Source of the DNA: Nymphaea colorata
Lineage: Eukaryota > Streptophyta > Magnoliopsida > Nymphaeales > Nymphaeaceae
NCBI RefSeq assembly: GCF_008831285.2
Contig: NC_045141.1
Coordinates: forward strand, 13,132,106 to 13,196,105
DNA: 64,000 bases
Direction of reading: 5' to 3'
Part shown: piece after piece, positions 38,741 through 50,172 of the stretch
Position numbering within the stretch: position 1 is the stretch's first letter
Layout of the letters: every line of letters begins with the position of its first letter
The notes under the pieces: generated by a model
What the model was told of the DNA's origin: nothing
Seen by the model: the letters and a program-made list of their open reading frames with translations, nothing else
Database searches by the model: none
Translations under genes and position numbers: made by a program

Positions 38741-39725
38741 CGTCACAAGCAGTTTCGGCGACAAATGATACGGTTTATCAGCATGAGTAACCTTAAACTA
38801 GCTTTTATGTTAAAAAAACATAAAACAATATTTTATTCTTATCATATTGTTCTGATTAATCTGGCGAATATGGTCTCAAGTCTCTAACATTGTTACGTTA
38901 CATTCATACTGACGTAGGCCTCCGGAAGCCTAATATGTAGCTCCGTTCTCTCAACAAAGATGAATGCACATATATATATATATATATATATAGTTCCGTC
39001 CAGGAAATTATGAAGAGATAAATATATGAGTGAAGGTAACACAATCTTGTCCGGACGCCTGGGTAGTAGGTAGCTGGGTCTAATGCCGTTTAAAGAGGGC
39101 AATAAAAAAGATGGACATGGAGAGGCAGTAGGTCCATTTATGAGCGGCATCGAAAAGGACAGAATGACATCTCCAATTACTGCTTCCTTCTCCCCACAAA
39201 AGAATTATGGAGCTAGCTACCTTCCATCGCGTAGAACAAGAAAGAATCTCTTAACAGCAAACCTTCTGTTTCATGTCGCTTAGAAAACAGCTTAAAAGAT
39301 GACCTTGAAATGACGTTCATGTGGCACTGCCTTGTGTTTGCCTCACACCAATCATGCCAGCAGATGGAAACGCCATTATTTCTCACCGCGCAAGAAAAAG
39401 GGCCCCTGATCTTCCCTTGATCTTGTGTGTTGCAGTAGTTTTTACTCCCCATATATGATTGCTGTATAGGCAGTGTGATTAAGTAGGCGCGGCACGATTT
39501 GATATGTCCAAAGATGCTTCTTGCTTTGCCTGCCACGGCATGCCGTGCCATGCAAAAGGTTGAGCTTGGGATCGTGCATCATTAGGGTGTTTGGTAGTCT
39601 CCATCTTAGATCCATCTTGATTTGAAATCTCTTTTATGTGGGACTCACAAATTAAACAAGCACCGGACTTTACCGCTACCTAAAAGTAAGACTTTGATTT
39701 GAAAGAGGTATCAGGGCATATCAGA
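38741..39725. other. Intergenic DNA, no recognised gene
   Basis: An AT microsatellite lies at about 38970-38991. Short frames on both strands near 38893-39551 have no recognised domain. Confidence 0.4.
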
Positions 39726-39729
39726 ACTA

Positions 39730-40237
39730 GGGGGTGAACAACGAGTCGAGCTTAACTCGTTAAAGCTCAGCTCGTGAACGAGTTCGAGCTGGGTCATTTG
39801 CTTAACGAGCTGAACTCGAGTTCATGAGTCGATTCGTTCAAATAATCGAGTTGCAATAATCGAGTTGAGTTTGAACCCAACACATAACTGCCGAGTCGAA
39901 AAAGAACTTTAATCGAGTTTGTCGAGGCTTAATTAAGTCGATATATTCAAATGAGATTGCGAGATTGTCGAGCCTTAATCAAGTTGAGCACATGCTCAAC
40001 ACGCAACGATGAATATCAATTCTATTCAAACGAGTTTGTTGAGCTTAAGGTCAACACTAACAATGAATATCAATTCTATTCAAACGAATTTGTCGAACCA
40101 TAATCGAGTCGAGCTAGAGTTCAACACGTCACTGCCGAGTCGAGCTCCAGCTACTTCCGTCAAGCTATTCTCGAGCTCGAGGTTGCATTAGTAGAGCCGA
40201 GTTCGAGGTGACTGAGCTCGGGCTTGTGTTCACCCCT
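39730..40237. repeat. 508-bp element with GGGGTGAACA terminal inverted repeats and GAGTTCGAGCT-rich interior
   Basis: The left end GGGGTGAACA (39731-39740) is the exact reverse complement of TGTTCACCCC (40227-40236). AGAACT occurs just outside both ends and could be a remnant target duplication. The interior is dominated by CGAGTTCGAGCT-like words. It also has a tandem duplication of about 55 bp containing AATGAATATCAATTCTATTC (40010-40090). No open frame of note is present, so it is a non-autonomous DNA transposon relic. Confidence 0.6.
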
Positions 40238-40442
40238 AATTAGAACTCAGATCCATAGGGAGGCACCCCATTGGAGACATGTGGAAATAAAAATGTTAAC
40301 ACAATGTTTTATAAAATATGTTCTAAAGATTGAAACTGAGTTAGAAAATACCAAAATCCACAATGTTGCATGAATCTGCCTCAATCTTTGGGATAGATCT
40401 ATAAAACATTGTATTAGTATTCATGTTGCCAAACAACCCATT

Positions 40443-40620
40443 GAAGGTCTTTTGGTAATAGGGACATTATGAGGATGTCCCATAAATCTGCCTCAAAAAG
40501 TTGGCCGAATTCATGAAATATTAGTTTTAGTGTTACATGAATCGATGTGCATCAAACTTTTAGGTAGATTCGTGAGAGCTCACAAAATATCCTTGTTGCC
40601 AAATGATCCCTTTAAGGTCC
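40443..40620. repeat. MITE-like repeat with TTTGGTAA/TTGCCAAA ends
   Basis: The left end AAGGTCTTTTGGTAATAGGG is partly mirrored by the right-hand CTTGTTGCCAAATGATCCC as an inverted repeat. An adjacent similar unit (about 40255-40445) ends TGTTGCCAAACAACCC. Similar short stretches near 19575-19660 and 37675-37800 suggest a dispersed family. Confidence 0.45.
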
Positions 40621-41529
40621 CTCCCTCCATTTTCTTACGAATATGAGATCTGAGGATCTAAAGTCCTTATTTGTAGGCCTCACTATTTAAAGAAACAATA
40701 GATGTCCACAACAACTGGAAACAAATCCACATTTTCTGCCAAAGAACCCAATCTAAGGTCTGATAAAGGGGTCTCACATCACAAATGCACCCTTAGGGAG
40801 TGTTTGCTAGCTGGATAAAACTTTTTAGCTGTACATTTTCAGTTGAAACTTTTTAATTTGCTACATGTTGCCATCAAACATTAAAAAAAAAAAAAGAGTG
40901 AACAATTAGTACGCTTTTTTTCAAAATCTAAGTCAAAGTTTGAACTCCTATTTAGCACACTTGAAATGATTCAATTGATGTAAACGTCTCATCTTACGAC
41001 ATGCTCCGATAGGGATCAAACAAGCAAGGATTAGGCGGACATTAACAATTAATGTTCTAAGATATGAATTGCCATTTCTTTGGACGACATAAATTTTGAA
41101 ACTTTCAAGTTCTACACTGTTACAAGAGAATGTCGTAATAAAAAAACTTTCATATTCGGTAAGTAGCGAGGACAAAAAGACATTTCACCTTTTCCATTTG
41201 GTTTTTGCATTATGCAAAAATTATTCTGGATCGATCGGTACGTAGCACTATGGAGACGACATTGAAACGACAAAGATAAAAATATGCAGAATCTTTTAGC
41301 GCCTCATAGTGGTTTGTGGGCCATGCGTCCGGACCACCTTGTTCCGACCCATTTATTACTTACGGTCACACGTCCTTCACCTCAATTGCGTTACTTGTAC
41401 TGAAACAACATCGTGACTCTTTTTTGGTTCTCGCTTCCAACCAATGTGGGCCTCATCAAGCAATCATTCTTTGGCACTCAATGGATCGAATCATGCATTC
41501 GGTACGACTTTGCAGATAAGGATGGATCC
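40620..41529. other. Intergenic DNA, no recognised gene
   Basis: Only short unassigned frames occur on either strand. No transposon end or RNA gene was seen. Confidence 0.4.
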
Positions 41530-41870
41530 AGTACAACTAGGCAAACCTGTCGCTAAGTATCGGGTTTGGGGTTAGATTTGAATTTAGATGAGACTTGTTG
41601 CAAGTAATGTCATCGGATCAAATTCGAATTGGATGTACCCTTTCAAATCGGATATACCCTTAGCTTTATATGTCTTATTTAGATATTCATATATTTGAAT
41701 TTAAATACAAACAAAGAAAGGTCAATTTTGAAACCAGAATCTGATTTCGCTATCTGAATCCGTTCAAAATCCAATTTTTACATGCATAACCAAATCCAAA
41801 TTTTGAACCGAATCAATATGAGATATTTTAGAACTAAACCCGTGAATCAGAACCTAAATATGAGAAAAAC
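41530..41870. repeat. GAATTGGATG/CCAAATCCAAA-rich dispersed repeat (copy 4 of 4)
   Basis: The block contains GGGTTAGATTTGAATTTAGA, AAATCGGATATACCC, CAGAATCTGATTTCG and CCAAATCCAAATTTTGAACC. It resembles the blocks at 17330, 21540 and 38340. Confidence 0.45.
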
Positions 41871-42255
41871 CACTTTTACACGAAAGGGACCGTTTTGTAT
41901 GGAGCGGGTAAACGATGCAGTCTAGTGTCACGCTTGCAGAAATTTGAAACCTGACTGCAAGACTCGTGTTTGTTACTTGAAGTAGATGGGAGAGTAGATA
42001 CCAAATTCTACCAACGTCGTGTAACTGTCATGAATCCCATTTCAGAAATGTCTACGACTCTACAGATGGATTGTCCCATACAATACATAGCAAAGGTTAA
42101 AAATTAGTTGTTCATGAATCAGGTACTCTGGATCTTAAGATTACCAATGTGCTATGGAATGGCTCTAATGTTTTGTAGCAAGGTTGAAACCAGCTATGAT
42201 TTTCTTAAGCTGTAATTCTAAAACTTAGTTTTGCTAATGGTCAACATCCCATGCC

Positions 42256-42260
<5 letters not shown>

Positions 42261-42290
<30 letters not shown>
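42261..42290. repeat. (TA)n microsatellite
   Basis: A run of about 14 TA dinucleotides precedes CACACTGATCCC. It is a simple repeat with no other feature. Confidence 0.9.
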
Positions 42291-42293
<3 letters not shown>

Positions 42294-42639
42294 TGATCCC
42301 AAATACAACCAACTCAAGAAGTGAGTTACTTATATCAAGCATTCTTCTTCTTATGGCTAGATCCAATCTCCTCATCCCCACGGAAAGGAAAAATGGTTTC
42401 ATGCTCTTTCTTTCGTTTTCGACAAGGGAAGATTAGGGAAATCCTATTAATTGCTGCTTTCATCAGATCTTCAGGAAAAACATGAAAAAGGTGCTTGAAT
42501 GGTATGATCCATCCGTCACCGTTTTCAATTTATGGTGATCTCATAGTTCTGTGAAGATGCATTGTTAGGTGCTTCGTTCTCCCTATTGAAGCCGAAGCTA
42601 AACCTGTGCTCGTAAGGATATTAACCATGAGGCAATCTC

Positions 42640-42790
42640 ATGGCCATTAAACTCGATGAAGCCAAAGAATTGCTAATGGATTTCTTTGATCCGTCCAGTG
42701 AACAATGCATCATTGCTGGGATGCACCAAGTTTATCAAGAATTTTGTGATATGAAGGAAGATCAGCTACCAGTGAATACCTTAGCAAACA
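42640..42790 (+). pseudogene. Unrecognised coding-like fragment interrupted by a transposon end
   Basis: The frame from ATG 42640 reads as ordinary soluble protein for about 50 residues ('KLDEAKELLMDFFDPSSEQ', 'MHQVYQEFCDMKEDQLPVN'). It then runs into GGGCACGTTTGAT at 42793, which matches the terminal repeat of the Harbinger-like family seen at 60267. I do not recognise the protein family. It could be a captured or interrupted exon, or chance coding. No upstream exon was identified. Confidence 0.35.
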
Positions 42791-42792
42791 TA

Positions 42793-43000
42793 AGGGCACG
42801 TTTGATCCCCTGCATATCAACTGTCGACCGGGAAATAAGATTCAAAGTTTTGAACTCTTTTCAAATAGAGAATGAAAAAAATAACCGTTGATGCTGATTC
42901 TGGAAATATGTTTCCGGAATTTTCGTCCCGTCCTGGGGTGAGACGAAAATTCCATGACCAAAAAGTTGGCCGTTTCTTCCGTGGCTGTGAACCGGACGGG
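42793..43000. mobile_element. One end of a PIF/Harbinger-like element
   Basis: The end GGGCACGTTTGAT is preceded by TAA. It is followed 100-130 bp later by AACCGTTGATG and GGAAATATGTTTCCGGAATT, the same order as in reverse-complemented copies ending at 59999 and 61519 (ACCGTT, then GGAAATATGTTTCC). A perfect 12-bp inverted repeat, GGAATTTTCGTC (42916-42927) and GACGAAAATTCC (42942-42953), lies inside. The opposite terminus was not found, so it may be truncated. Confidence 0.5.
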
Positions 43001-44720
43001 GGACCGGAATATGAGCACACATATTTGCCCTCTTTGTCTACTGTTTGCACGCTTTTGATGCTTGAATTATGAAACCATGAAAAGATGTCTAGCAAAATGC
43101 TGAGGCGTATTAAAGAATTGCTTTTGGGCTTTTGTGAGATCAGAGGAACTGGACATGAACAACAGAACCGAAGTAACACTTCTGGCCATTGAATAAGGTC
43201 CATTGCAAGAAGATTTGCCATATTCATGAACTATGCTTCCTTATTGGAAAAGCAAAGAAATAAATGGAATGCATTGATTGCTTTGCCAATCAATCGCAGT
43301 TGCCAATTTCAATATGTTACACCTAGTCACCTACATATACTTCTCATGATAATAATAGCAAATCTGAAAATGAAGTTACTCTCTCAAAACTAGCCGACAA
43401 ACATAATTAATAGTCTGCAGAACCAAAGAATGGCAGGTACTGAGATAAATTATTCAGGCACTCAGGTGGGCAATGGCTCACGTATGGAAGCTCTCAACCT
43501 AAAAATTTATAATGGTATGATTAAATCTGTTGATTGGATGACTTGGGTGCTACTGATCAAATGATAAATTATCTCAGTACTATGGGCAATGCAAAAGAAC
43601 CATGTTGATAAGAGAAATTTGGCTCTGTTTATAGTGAATAAAGGAAGAGAGAGACGACATTTACTTTCATGCCTAGGCTTGTTCTTTGAAACTTTAATTT
43701 CCCCATTAATATTTCGATTGCCATGGCTGAGAAATTTGTCAGTAATACGAAGTGAAAAAGACTCTTATTTACTATTTGTAGTAGTGCTACCATGTATTCG
43801 TTTGAATTAGTCCATTCTAGTGATTGGGGTCCTTTGCTATGGAATCTAAGCCAAGATTTTAATATTACGTGTTGTTTATAGACGACTTATACTCCATATC
43901 CACTTGGCTACATCTTATGAAGACTAAAAGTCGAGTTTTAATAGAGTCAAAATTTTCTGCAAAGTGATTGAAACTCAGTTGAATAAAATTCATTCCCTTT
44001 GAAAATTTCACCTTCAACATAAATGAAGTGCCTGAAGGAAAAATGGTGTTCTTCCCAAGATTGTTTGGAGCAAGTTTATGTTTCCACTGCTTGTCACAGA
44101 ATTAATTCTTGAAAACAAGTTCATTAAGAAAAGTAGATAGGAAGTCGAACTAAGCCTGCCATATGCATGTATACTTTTAGTTGCATTGCTTATGTTTGGT
44201 TTCCTCCAGAAAATCGAGACAAACTCAGTCATCACGGTTTGTAAAGCATTTTTGTAGGTTATAGCAACATCCAGAAAGGCTTTAAATACACTGATCTTGA
44301 AGCTAGTTAGCGTGTTTCATGTTTTCCGTGATGTATCATTCCATGAAGATTTGCCATACTATACCTTCAGCATAGAAGAATCTAATAGCTGGGAAGGGGA
44401 CACCAGCAACTGACCAGCCTCAACTTGGGGATTCAAATGTTATTTTGACCACCCAAACATTTGCAAGACTACATTTTCTACTCTACTATGCACATCCTAT
44501 GAGAAATATGTGGTATATTATATATATTCCTCTTCACTCTATGCAGCCTTTCTCAGCTTTATATCCTTATTGTCATGATCCTAAATTGTACCACGAGGAG
44601 AGTGAGATCATAGAAAGCACAAAAAAAAAAAATGTTATTGCTAGCTAGGTTTGGTGCTAACCATGACTACCACGGCTAGTGCTCACCTGGGTCAAACATC
44701 TTTTGACTAAGATAGGATCC
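43001..44720. other. Intergenic DNA, no recognised gene
   Basis: Short open frames on both strands lack recognised domains. No RNA gene or transposon terminus was identified. Confidence 0.4.
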
Positions 44721-44728
44721 AGACTTGA

Positions 44729-44990
44729 TGTGTGTCTCTGTATTCTGGTAATAGAACTGCAGTTACTAAAGCTGCCACCCACTATTTCATGAACAATATA
44801 TCAAACAAGACAGTCACTACAATCGAGAAGAGACTATTTTTTTGCAAAATCAAGACACATTTCCTGAAAAGCTTAAAGCAAGTGGCTGATGATCTGACAA
44901 AGGCGTCTCAAAATCTCAATTTCTTACTATGCCTCAGATTTCTTGTCGAAGGCATGTATCCTGGCCGTTTACGCGACAATAAATGTTGGT
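44729..44990 (+). pseudogene. Ty1/copia RNase H C-terminal relic
   Basis: The frame from 44732 reads 'SLYSGNRTAVTKAATHYFMN', then 'KTHFLKSLKQVADDLTKASQ'. This parallels the end of copia polyproteins ('LY.DN.AAI.IA.NP..H.RTKH', then 'KS..Q.AD.LTKA'). The Asp of the DN pair is replaced by Gly and the RTKH motif is eroded, so it cannot be functional. No other part of the element was found nearby. Confidence 0.65.
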
Positions 44991-45129
44991 GACAGGAATT
45001 TGCGTATACCAAGCATACTCAATTTAGTTCATGATCTCCTAAAATATTACTCATACGTATGAAACTTGGGAATGGTGCTCTTAATTCTTGAGACGTTTAA
45101 TTTAGTAGCCTGAATTCCATAGAATTCGA

Positions 45130-45849
45130 TCAGGTTTCCTTTTGCTGAATGAGATAGCGGTCCAACCGGTTGGCGATTGATTCTTCTCCTTTACTCGACC
45201 AGTTAAAACATTCATTTTGAAGGATTAATTCATGACGCATTCTCTGAATTCCATACGAAAATCGCCTACCCACTTCTCTTTTTCCATTCTTTAGCTTCCT
45301 TCTTTGAGGACATTGCAAATAAAGATCAACATCCTCCATTTTTGCTGCATCATTGATTCCTTGGGGCTCCATTACAGCTACCGGAGAGCAGCAGGAGCAT
45401 ATAAATGAGGTCGGCCTAGGTCTCCCCTCATCAAACGACCGCATTGAATTGAATTTACGAAATCGCAGAGACGAGAATACCGTCATCAAGAAGCCATGCA
45501 GGGCTTCGTACTGCACCTTCAAAGTTTGGACCGCAATCAATGCCTGCCGTCCAATGTTTTTGAAGAAGAGATTGGCGATTAACATCTGCAAAAATTCAAA
45601 AGAGAATGTGACCACTTCGAGTAAGCTGGCAATTTATGATCTGAACAGAAACAAACATGGCTTCATAATAACAATAATAATGCTTATAATGACAATATTG
45701 CACTGTCTCTCATCAACTCGATGCTCTGCCGAGATGCAGATAGGGTGCCAGAGCTGTCTGTGCAGTGATGGCGTTGACCCAGCATTTAAAAGGTTTGTCG
45801 CTTTCGCAACAGCAGCAACTATTGCTCTTCCATCTCCGCCCCGTAACAT
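45130..45849 (-). CDS. Hypothetical protein, possible two-exon gene, not recognised
   Basis: The minus strand has a 71-residue frame from ATG 45849 ('MLRGGDGRAIVAAVAKATNL') and a 161-residue frame from 45615 to 45130. A T-rich acceptor, TTGAATTTTTGCAG, lies before ATGTTAATCGCC (about 45590) and could join them. The second frame begins with a hydrophobic stretch ('LIANLFFKNIGRQALIAVQT') and ends with a basic, Gln- and Arg-rich tail. A 190-residue frame also exists on the plus strand across the same DNA, so the coding strand is uncertain. No family is recognised. Confidence 0.3.
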
Positions 45850-45925
45850 GGAGGTCGCCTTTCATCACTTAATGCCATACAGCCATTTAAAATCTCATTT
45901 CAAGCAGCAGATGTCCTGCTTCTGA

Positions 45926-48019
45926 CTCTTCCTCCACAGTTTGATCCTTTCTTCCCTCTTAAAAGGCACAATGCATGTACAGTGGAGTAAACCTTTTCCC
46001 CTGTATGTGTCGTTCCCTTCTTTTTCTTTGCAGAAATCACCGGCTACACAAGGTAAACACAGCGAGGTTGAAAGAAAAAATGTTACGGTAGTATGAATGA
46101 ATTAGCTGCAAAAGAAACAAAAGTGTATCTCCAAATTCAGGACGCTATGATGATCAAAGTGTCACAGTAACATGCATCCTTTTTGGGCGAAGATGACGGC
46201 CAGTGCCTGTGGGGTACGTCCAGAACTTACAACAAGGAGAAGGCGCATGCTTGAGAGCTCGCCGTCCGGCGAGGCAAGGCAATGTGGACTGAAAAATGGA
46301 AGGAGGAGGCTAATTGGTTTGCGCTGCTGACTGTCAGCAACATGTACAGAAGAAAATTTGACCATTTTGTGGTTTGAGTAAATTCTGACAGTATCTTTTA
46401 TCAGTGAGATATATTCGTATTTAGGTCATACAAGGAATAAAGAGGATTGATATATAGTTAAGAAAAAAGAAAAAGAATAAGTTTGCATGATCACTAACGT
46501 ACACGAGTGAATTTTTGTATTTTCATGACATGAAACTTAGTTTTAGATCTAGCTAGATGTTTGTTTTTCGTAAGGATTTAGAAGGGCATGCATGAATTTA
46601 AATGGACTATAGACATGGTGTCAGTCTTATCATAGTCTACCGAATTGGCAACTCGCCTGAATCGGCTGACCTGCATCGATTCCGTGGGTGATTCTAGAGC
46701 GCCACATGTGATTCTAACTAGACATTTTAATCTTTTAATTATAGTTACTCTCCATATTTCCTATTCATCTTTTTCAAAAAGAGAATTTAAGTGTTTCTTT
46801 GGGCTAATTGGCAACCGATTCGTCATGCCCACTTTTGAATGTATGAATCTGAAATCTTCACATCCTCGTAGGTGGTAAGATGTTGAACTTTCACGGCAAC
46901 CGGACGGGGTCTGAATGCAGACTCAACGACGGGAAAGCACGCCTTAAAGGGGATCCCTTTAATTTAATAACAACATTGTGTGTTTTTGAAATGCAGTATT
47001 TTATTAGTATATTTTAATCTTTTAAGACAGATTCATTGTTCCAAATGACACCATGTTCATCAAAGTCAGAGACAATAAGTTTTTTTTTGTTTTTGAAAAA
47101 AATGTGTATAAAACACAATAAATAAGTCAGCCTTTTAAAACTAAAAAAAAAACAGTTTTTTTTAATGCCAAAACGAAAAAAACTGTTTTTTTCAGTTTTT
47201 TTTTTCTTGTTTCTATTTCAGGGTTTTTTTGCATTTTTAAATGTCAAACGCTTCTTCTTATTTTTTAATTTTTGTTTGTTGTCTATTTACATACTTTTTT
47301 ACGTCTGTGTTATTAGTTTTTTATTTATTTTATTATTTCTCAATTTTTAAGATTTTTATTTTTTTTTAAATTGACCATATGTTTTCCATTTTTTTTCCTG
47401 CTCGTTGTATTATACCAAAAAAAATTCATCATTCAAAATGCGAGAAGAATTTTTGTGGGTATGATGTTTCTATTGCCAAATACCCGGAAGAACTTGCCAA
47501 TATTTGCTTACTACACAATACGTGTTATTTATGAATCTTAAAAATATGATGATCCTCATTTATGAGGATATCTGATAAGAAAATTATAGTAGTCTTAGAG
47601 CACATGGTTTCACAATACATATTCCCCAAAATACTACTACACTCTTGTTTCAAGAAATACAGTGTCATTATCAGTAGCATTTCGTTATCAAATTTAAGAC
47701 AACTAATAATCAGAATGTGTTTTCCAAAACAAAAACGTACTATTTGTTAATAAAGATGATGAAAATCGATATCCATTAAAGGGTTCGAGATTTGTTAGGA
47801 GAGACCAGTCGTGGAGAGCAAGAGGACTTTCTAGTTTCTACAATATATATGTATATGACAAAGGACTGCTGGACGAGGGACCTGTTTATTTGATTGGGGT
47901 CCTGTCATGTGTTGAAGGCAACTTAAGAGAGAGAAAGTTTTTTCATTTTTATTCTTGTTTTCACAAAAAATTTCCTTTTTTTTTTCATTGTGAATAAAAG
48001 TATTTTAGTCATTAAAAGT
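45926..48019. other. Intergenic DNA, no recognised gene
   Basis: AT-rich DNA with T-rich tracts (47140-47400) and short unassigned frames. Nothing further was recognised. Confidence 0.4.
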
Positions 48020-48384
48020 ATTTTAGTCATTAACCATATTGACACACTAAAATTCATGCACCAATACTACATGTAACCAGGTTGGAACTGAAGAAAGCAA
48101 TTAAAATCTGTACCAGTTATGGCTATGGTCGTCCTTTAAGAGTGTTTTGGTCATTAATTATATTGACCTATGAAAATTCATGCACCAATATAGCGCATGA
48201 TTGGAGCTTGAGAAAGCAATTAAAATCTTTACCAGTTATGGCTATGGTTGTCCTTTAAGAGCATTTTAGTCATTAATTATATTGACCTATGAAAATTCAT
48301 GCATCAATATAGCGCATGCAACCGGATTGGAGCTTAAGAAAGCAATTAAAATCTGTACCAGTTATGGCTATGGTCGTCCTTTCG
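48020..48384 (+). repeat. Three tandem copies of a unit of about 120-125 bp
   Basis: Units begin TTTTAGTCATTAA at 48020, 48145 (TTTTGG variant) and 48264. All contain AAAATTCATGCA, CAATTAAAATCT and ACCAGTTATGGCTATGG. Periods of 125 and 119 bp differ because the middle copy lacks part of GCATGCAACCGGATTGG. A short partial copy precedes the first. Confidence 0.92.
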
Positions 48385-49385
48385 TACCACCATTCACCCG
48401 ATTCATCACATCTAGGAACCTGAATATTGAAGTTTGTTATTTTTTAAATTGTGAAATAACACAAATGGGATTAAATCAATATAAACACTTATACAACCTA
48501 CACAGTTTTAGTTGATGGAGGAAAAAAGAAACATTCATTCATATACTTGTAAAATAAATGCAAAGTTTACGACCCAGCTGAGTCACGAGTGAACCCTTTG
48601 AAAGTCTTTTCAACCGAACCAAGTATATGAATAACAAGTTTGCCGACTATACGTCCTTCAACAAGATTGGATAGCAGTAGGGTATTTTCAAAGAATGCAA
48701 ACTTGCCGTTGAAACTTTGAACTTATAAAAGAGCGTCTCCTGATGGGTGTGGGAGTCCAACGAGTGATCATTTTTAGACAACCATGCCTTCGTTGTATGC
48801 TTTTGGTGGGTGTTCTTTGTTTGTTGCTTCTTTGGTTTTTTTATTTTTTTTAATAAAAACGAAGGGATTCAAATAAAGGTGGAGCTAAAAATTTTTTATG
48901 AGAAATACCAAATTAAAGTTTCTAAAATTTGATTAGGATAGAAATATCATTTTTAAAAAATTTTATATAAAACAAGTGAAACTTTAAAATTTATATGTAT
49001 TTTTTTTTTAAATTGAGGTGGGCCACTATCCAAGCGGGTGGCTCGGTCTTGGACTCAAACCCCAAGAGGTTCGCATGGATGTGAGTTAAAAGTACCGCCA
49101 GGGGCCACGCTAGAAAATCCCTCAATGGTTTTTGGCATTATATATATATAGTAATCAAATATTCATGAAGAGGCAGCGCCGAATGAGAGAGTTGATAAAA
49201 TGGAAATTTATTAAAAAAATATATATAGTGACAATGTGTCACCAATCAACGATATTTAAAAGAAAAAAAATAGAGGCGACATAAAAAATACTAGCAAAAA
49301 AAATCAAGAATGAATAACATGAACAACCGAAACCTAGCAAAAACAAAAGCGAGAGGAGGAGGGGGAGAGAAAGAGAGAAGTCTAT
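48385..49385. other. Intergenic DNA, no recognised gene
   Basis: AT-rich DNA with a possible degraded element at 49000-49110 (GGTGGGCCAC, GGCTCGG). No open frame of interest was found. Confidence 0.4.
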
Positions 49386-49843
49386 TTATTGACAAATTCC
49401 TTTCTCAATGCTAATTGCCAACTCTTTCTTTGCTTTTTCTAACCCAGCCCTGTAAAACTGGAAGAGGAAAGAAGAACACGTTAAGTTTCAATCGATAGCT
49501 CTCTCTCTCGCTCAATCTCATACACACTTGTGGTGAACAGTAGAACAGTATATGCATCGAAAGTTGAACCAACTATAACTACCTTTCGAACTCATTCAGA
49601 GGACCAAGAGGATAGATCTCTTCAATACCACTTCGCCCAAGCCGAACCTTTGATGCAAAAAATGGGAGCTCTGTCACCTGTAACACAAAAAGCGAATTAT
49701 AGCACTGCTGAAAATAGAAGACAATGAATGAGATGAAAAATTGCATCAAAATACCCCAGAAGCAACAAATGCACACTCAACAATGCCGGCATCACCCGCA
49801 ACGCCCTCATGCAAGCATCTGCAAACTTATCAGCTGCGTAGGC
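49386..49843 (-). pseudogene. NAD-malate dehydrogenase 3'-end fragment, plastid type, frameshifted
   Basis: Three minus-strand exons with intact GT-AG introns can be read: 49843-49755, 49677-49583 and 49449-49386. They give 'AYAADKFADACM', then '[13 protein letters not shown]', '[15 protein letters not shown]', '[15 protein letters not shown]' and 'AGLEKAKKELAISIEKG', then stop. This is the C-terminal end of plant NAD-malate dehydrogenase and most resembles the plastid isoform ending LEKAKKELAGSIEKG. The first exon is 89 nt with one G missing in 'LRG', which shifts the frame. No earlier exons (NAD-binding and catalytic parts) lie upstream, so it is a truncated non-functional copy. It lies directly downstream of the PDR fragment in the same orientation. 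Confidence 0.9.
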
Positions 49844-49954
49844 CTGCAGTTATGAATGTAAGAATCAGTACATGTAGCACAATCCATGAACACAATGACT
49901 GCGAAACGGAAAAGGTCAGAGTAGCACCAACCGTTGAGAGTGTTGCAGCAGCAG

Positions 49955-49957
<3 letters not shown>

Positions 49958-50003
<46 letters not shown>

Positions 50004-50100
50004 CATAAGCTCGATGATGGAACATTACACTGAATTTGTAAGAATACAAATTTGTTGTCCTTATCGTCAGTATCCACATAAAACATGAAATTAACAGCCC

Positions 50101-50136
<36 letters not shown>
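49958..50136. repeat. Two (AT)n microsatellites, each followed by a similar short flank
   Basis: AT runs lie at about 49958-50002 and 50104-50136. Both are followed by AACATAAGCTC(G/A)ATGAT, so the unit (microsatellite plus flank) is duplicated. They separate the malate dehydrogenase fragment from the transporter fragment. Confidence 0.85.
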
Positions 50137-50137
<1 letters not shown>

Positions 50138-50172
50138 CATAAGCTCAATGATACATCTCGAAGTTGTCTTAC

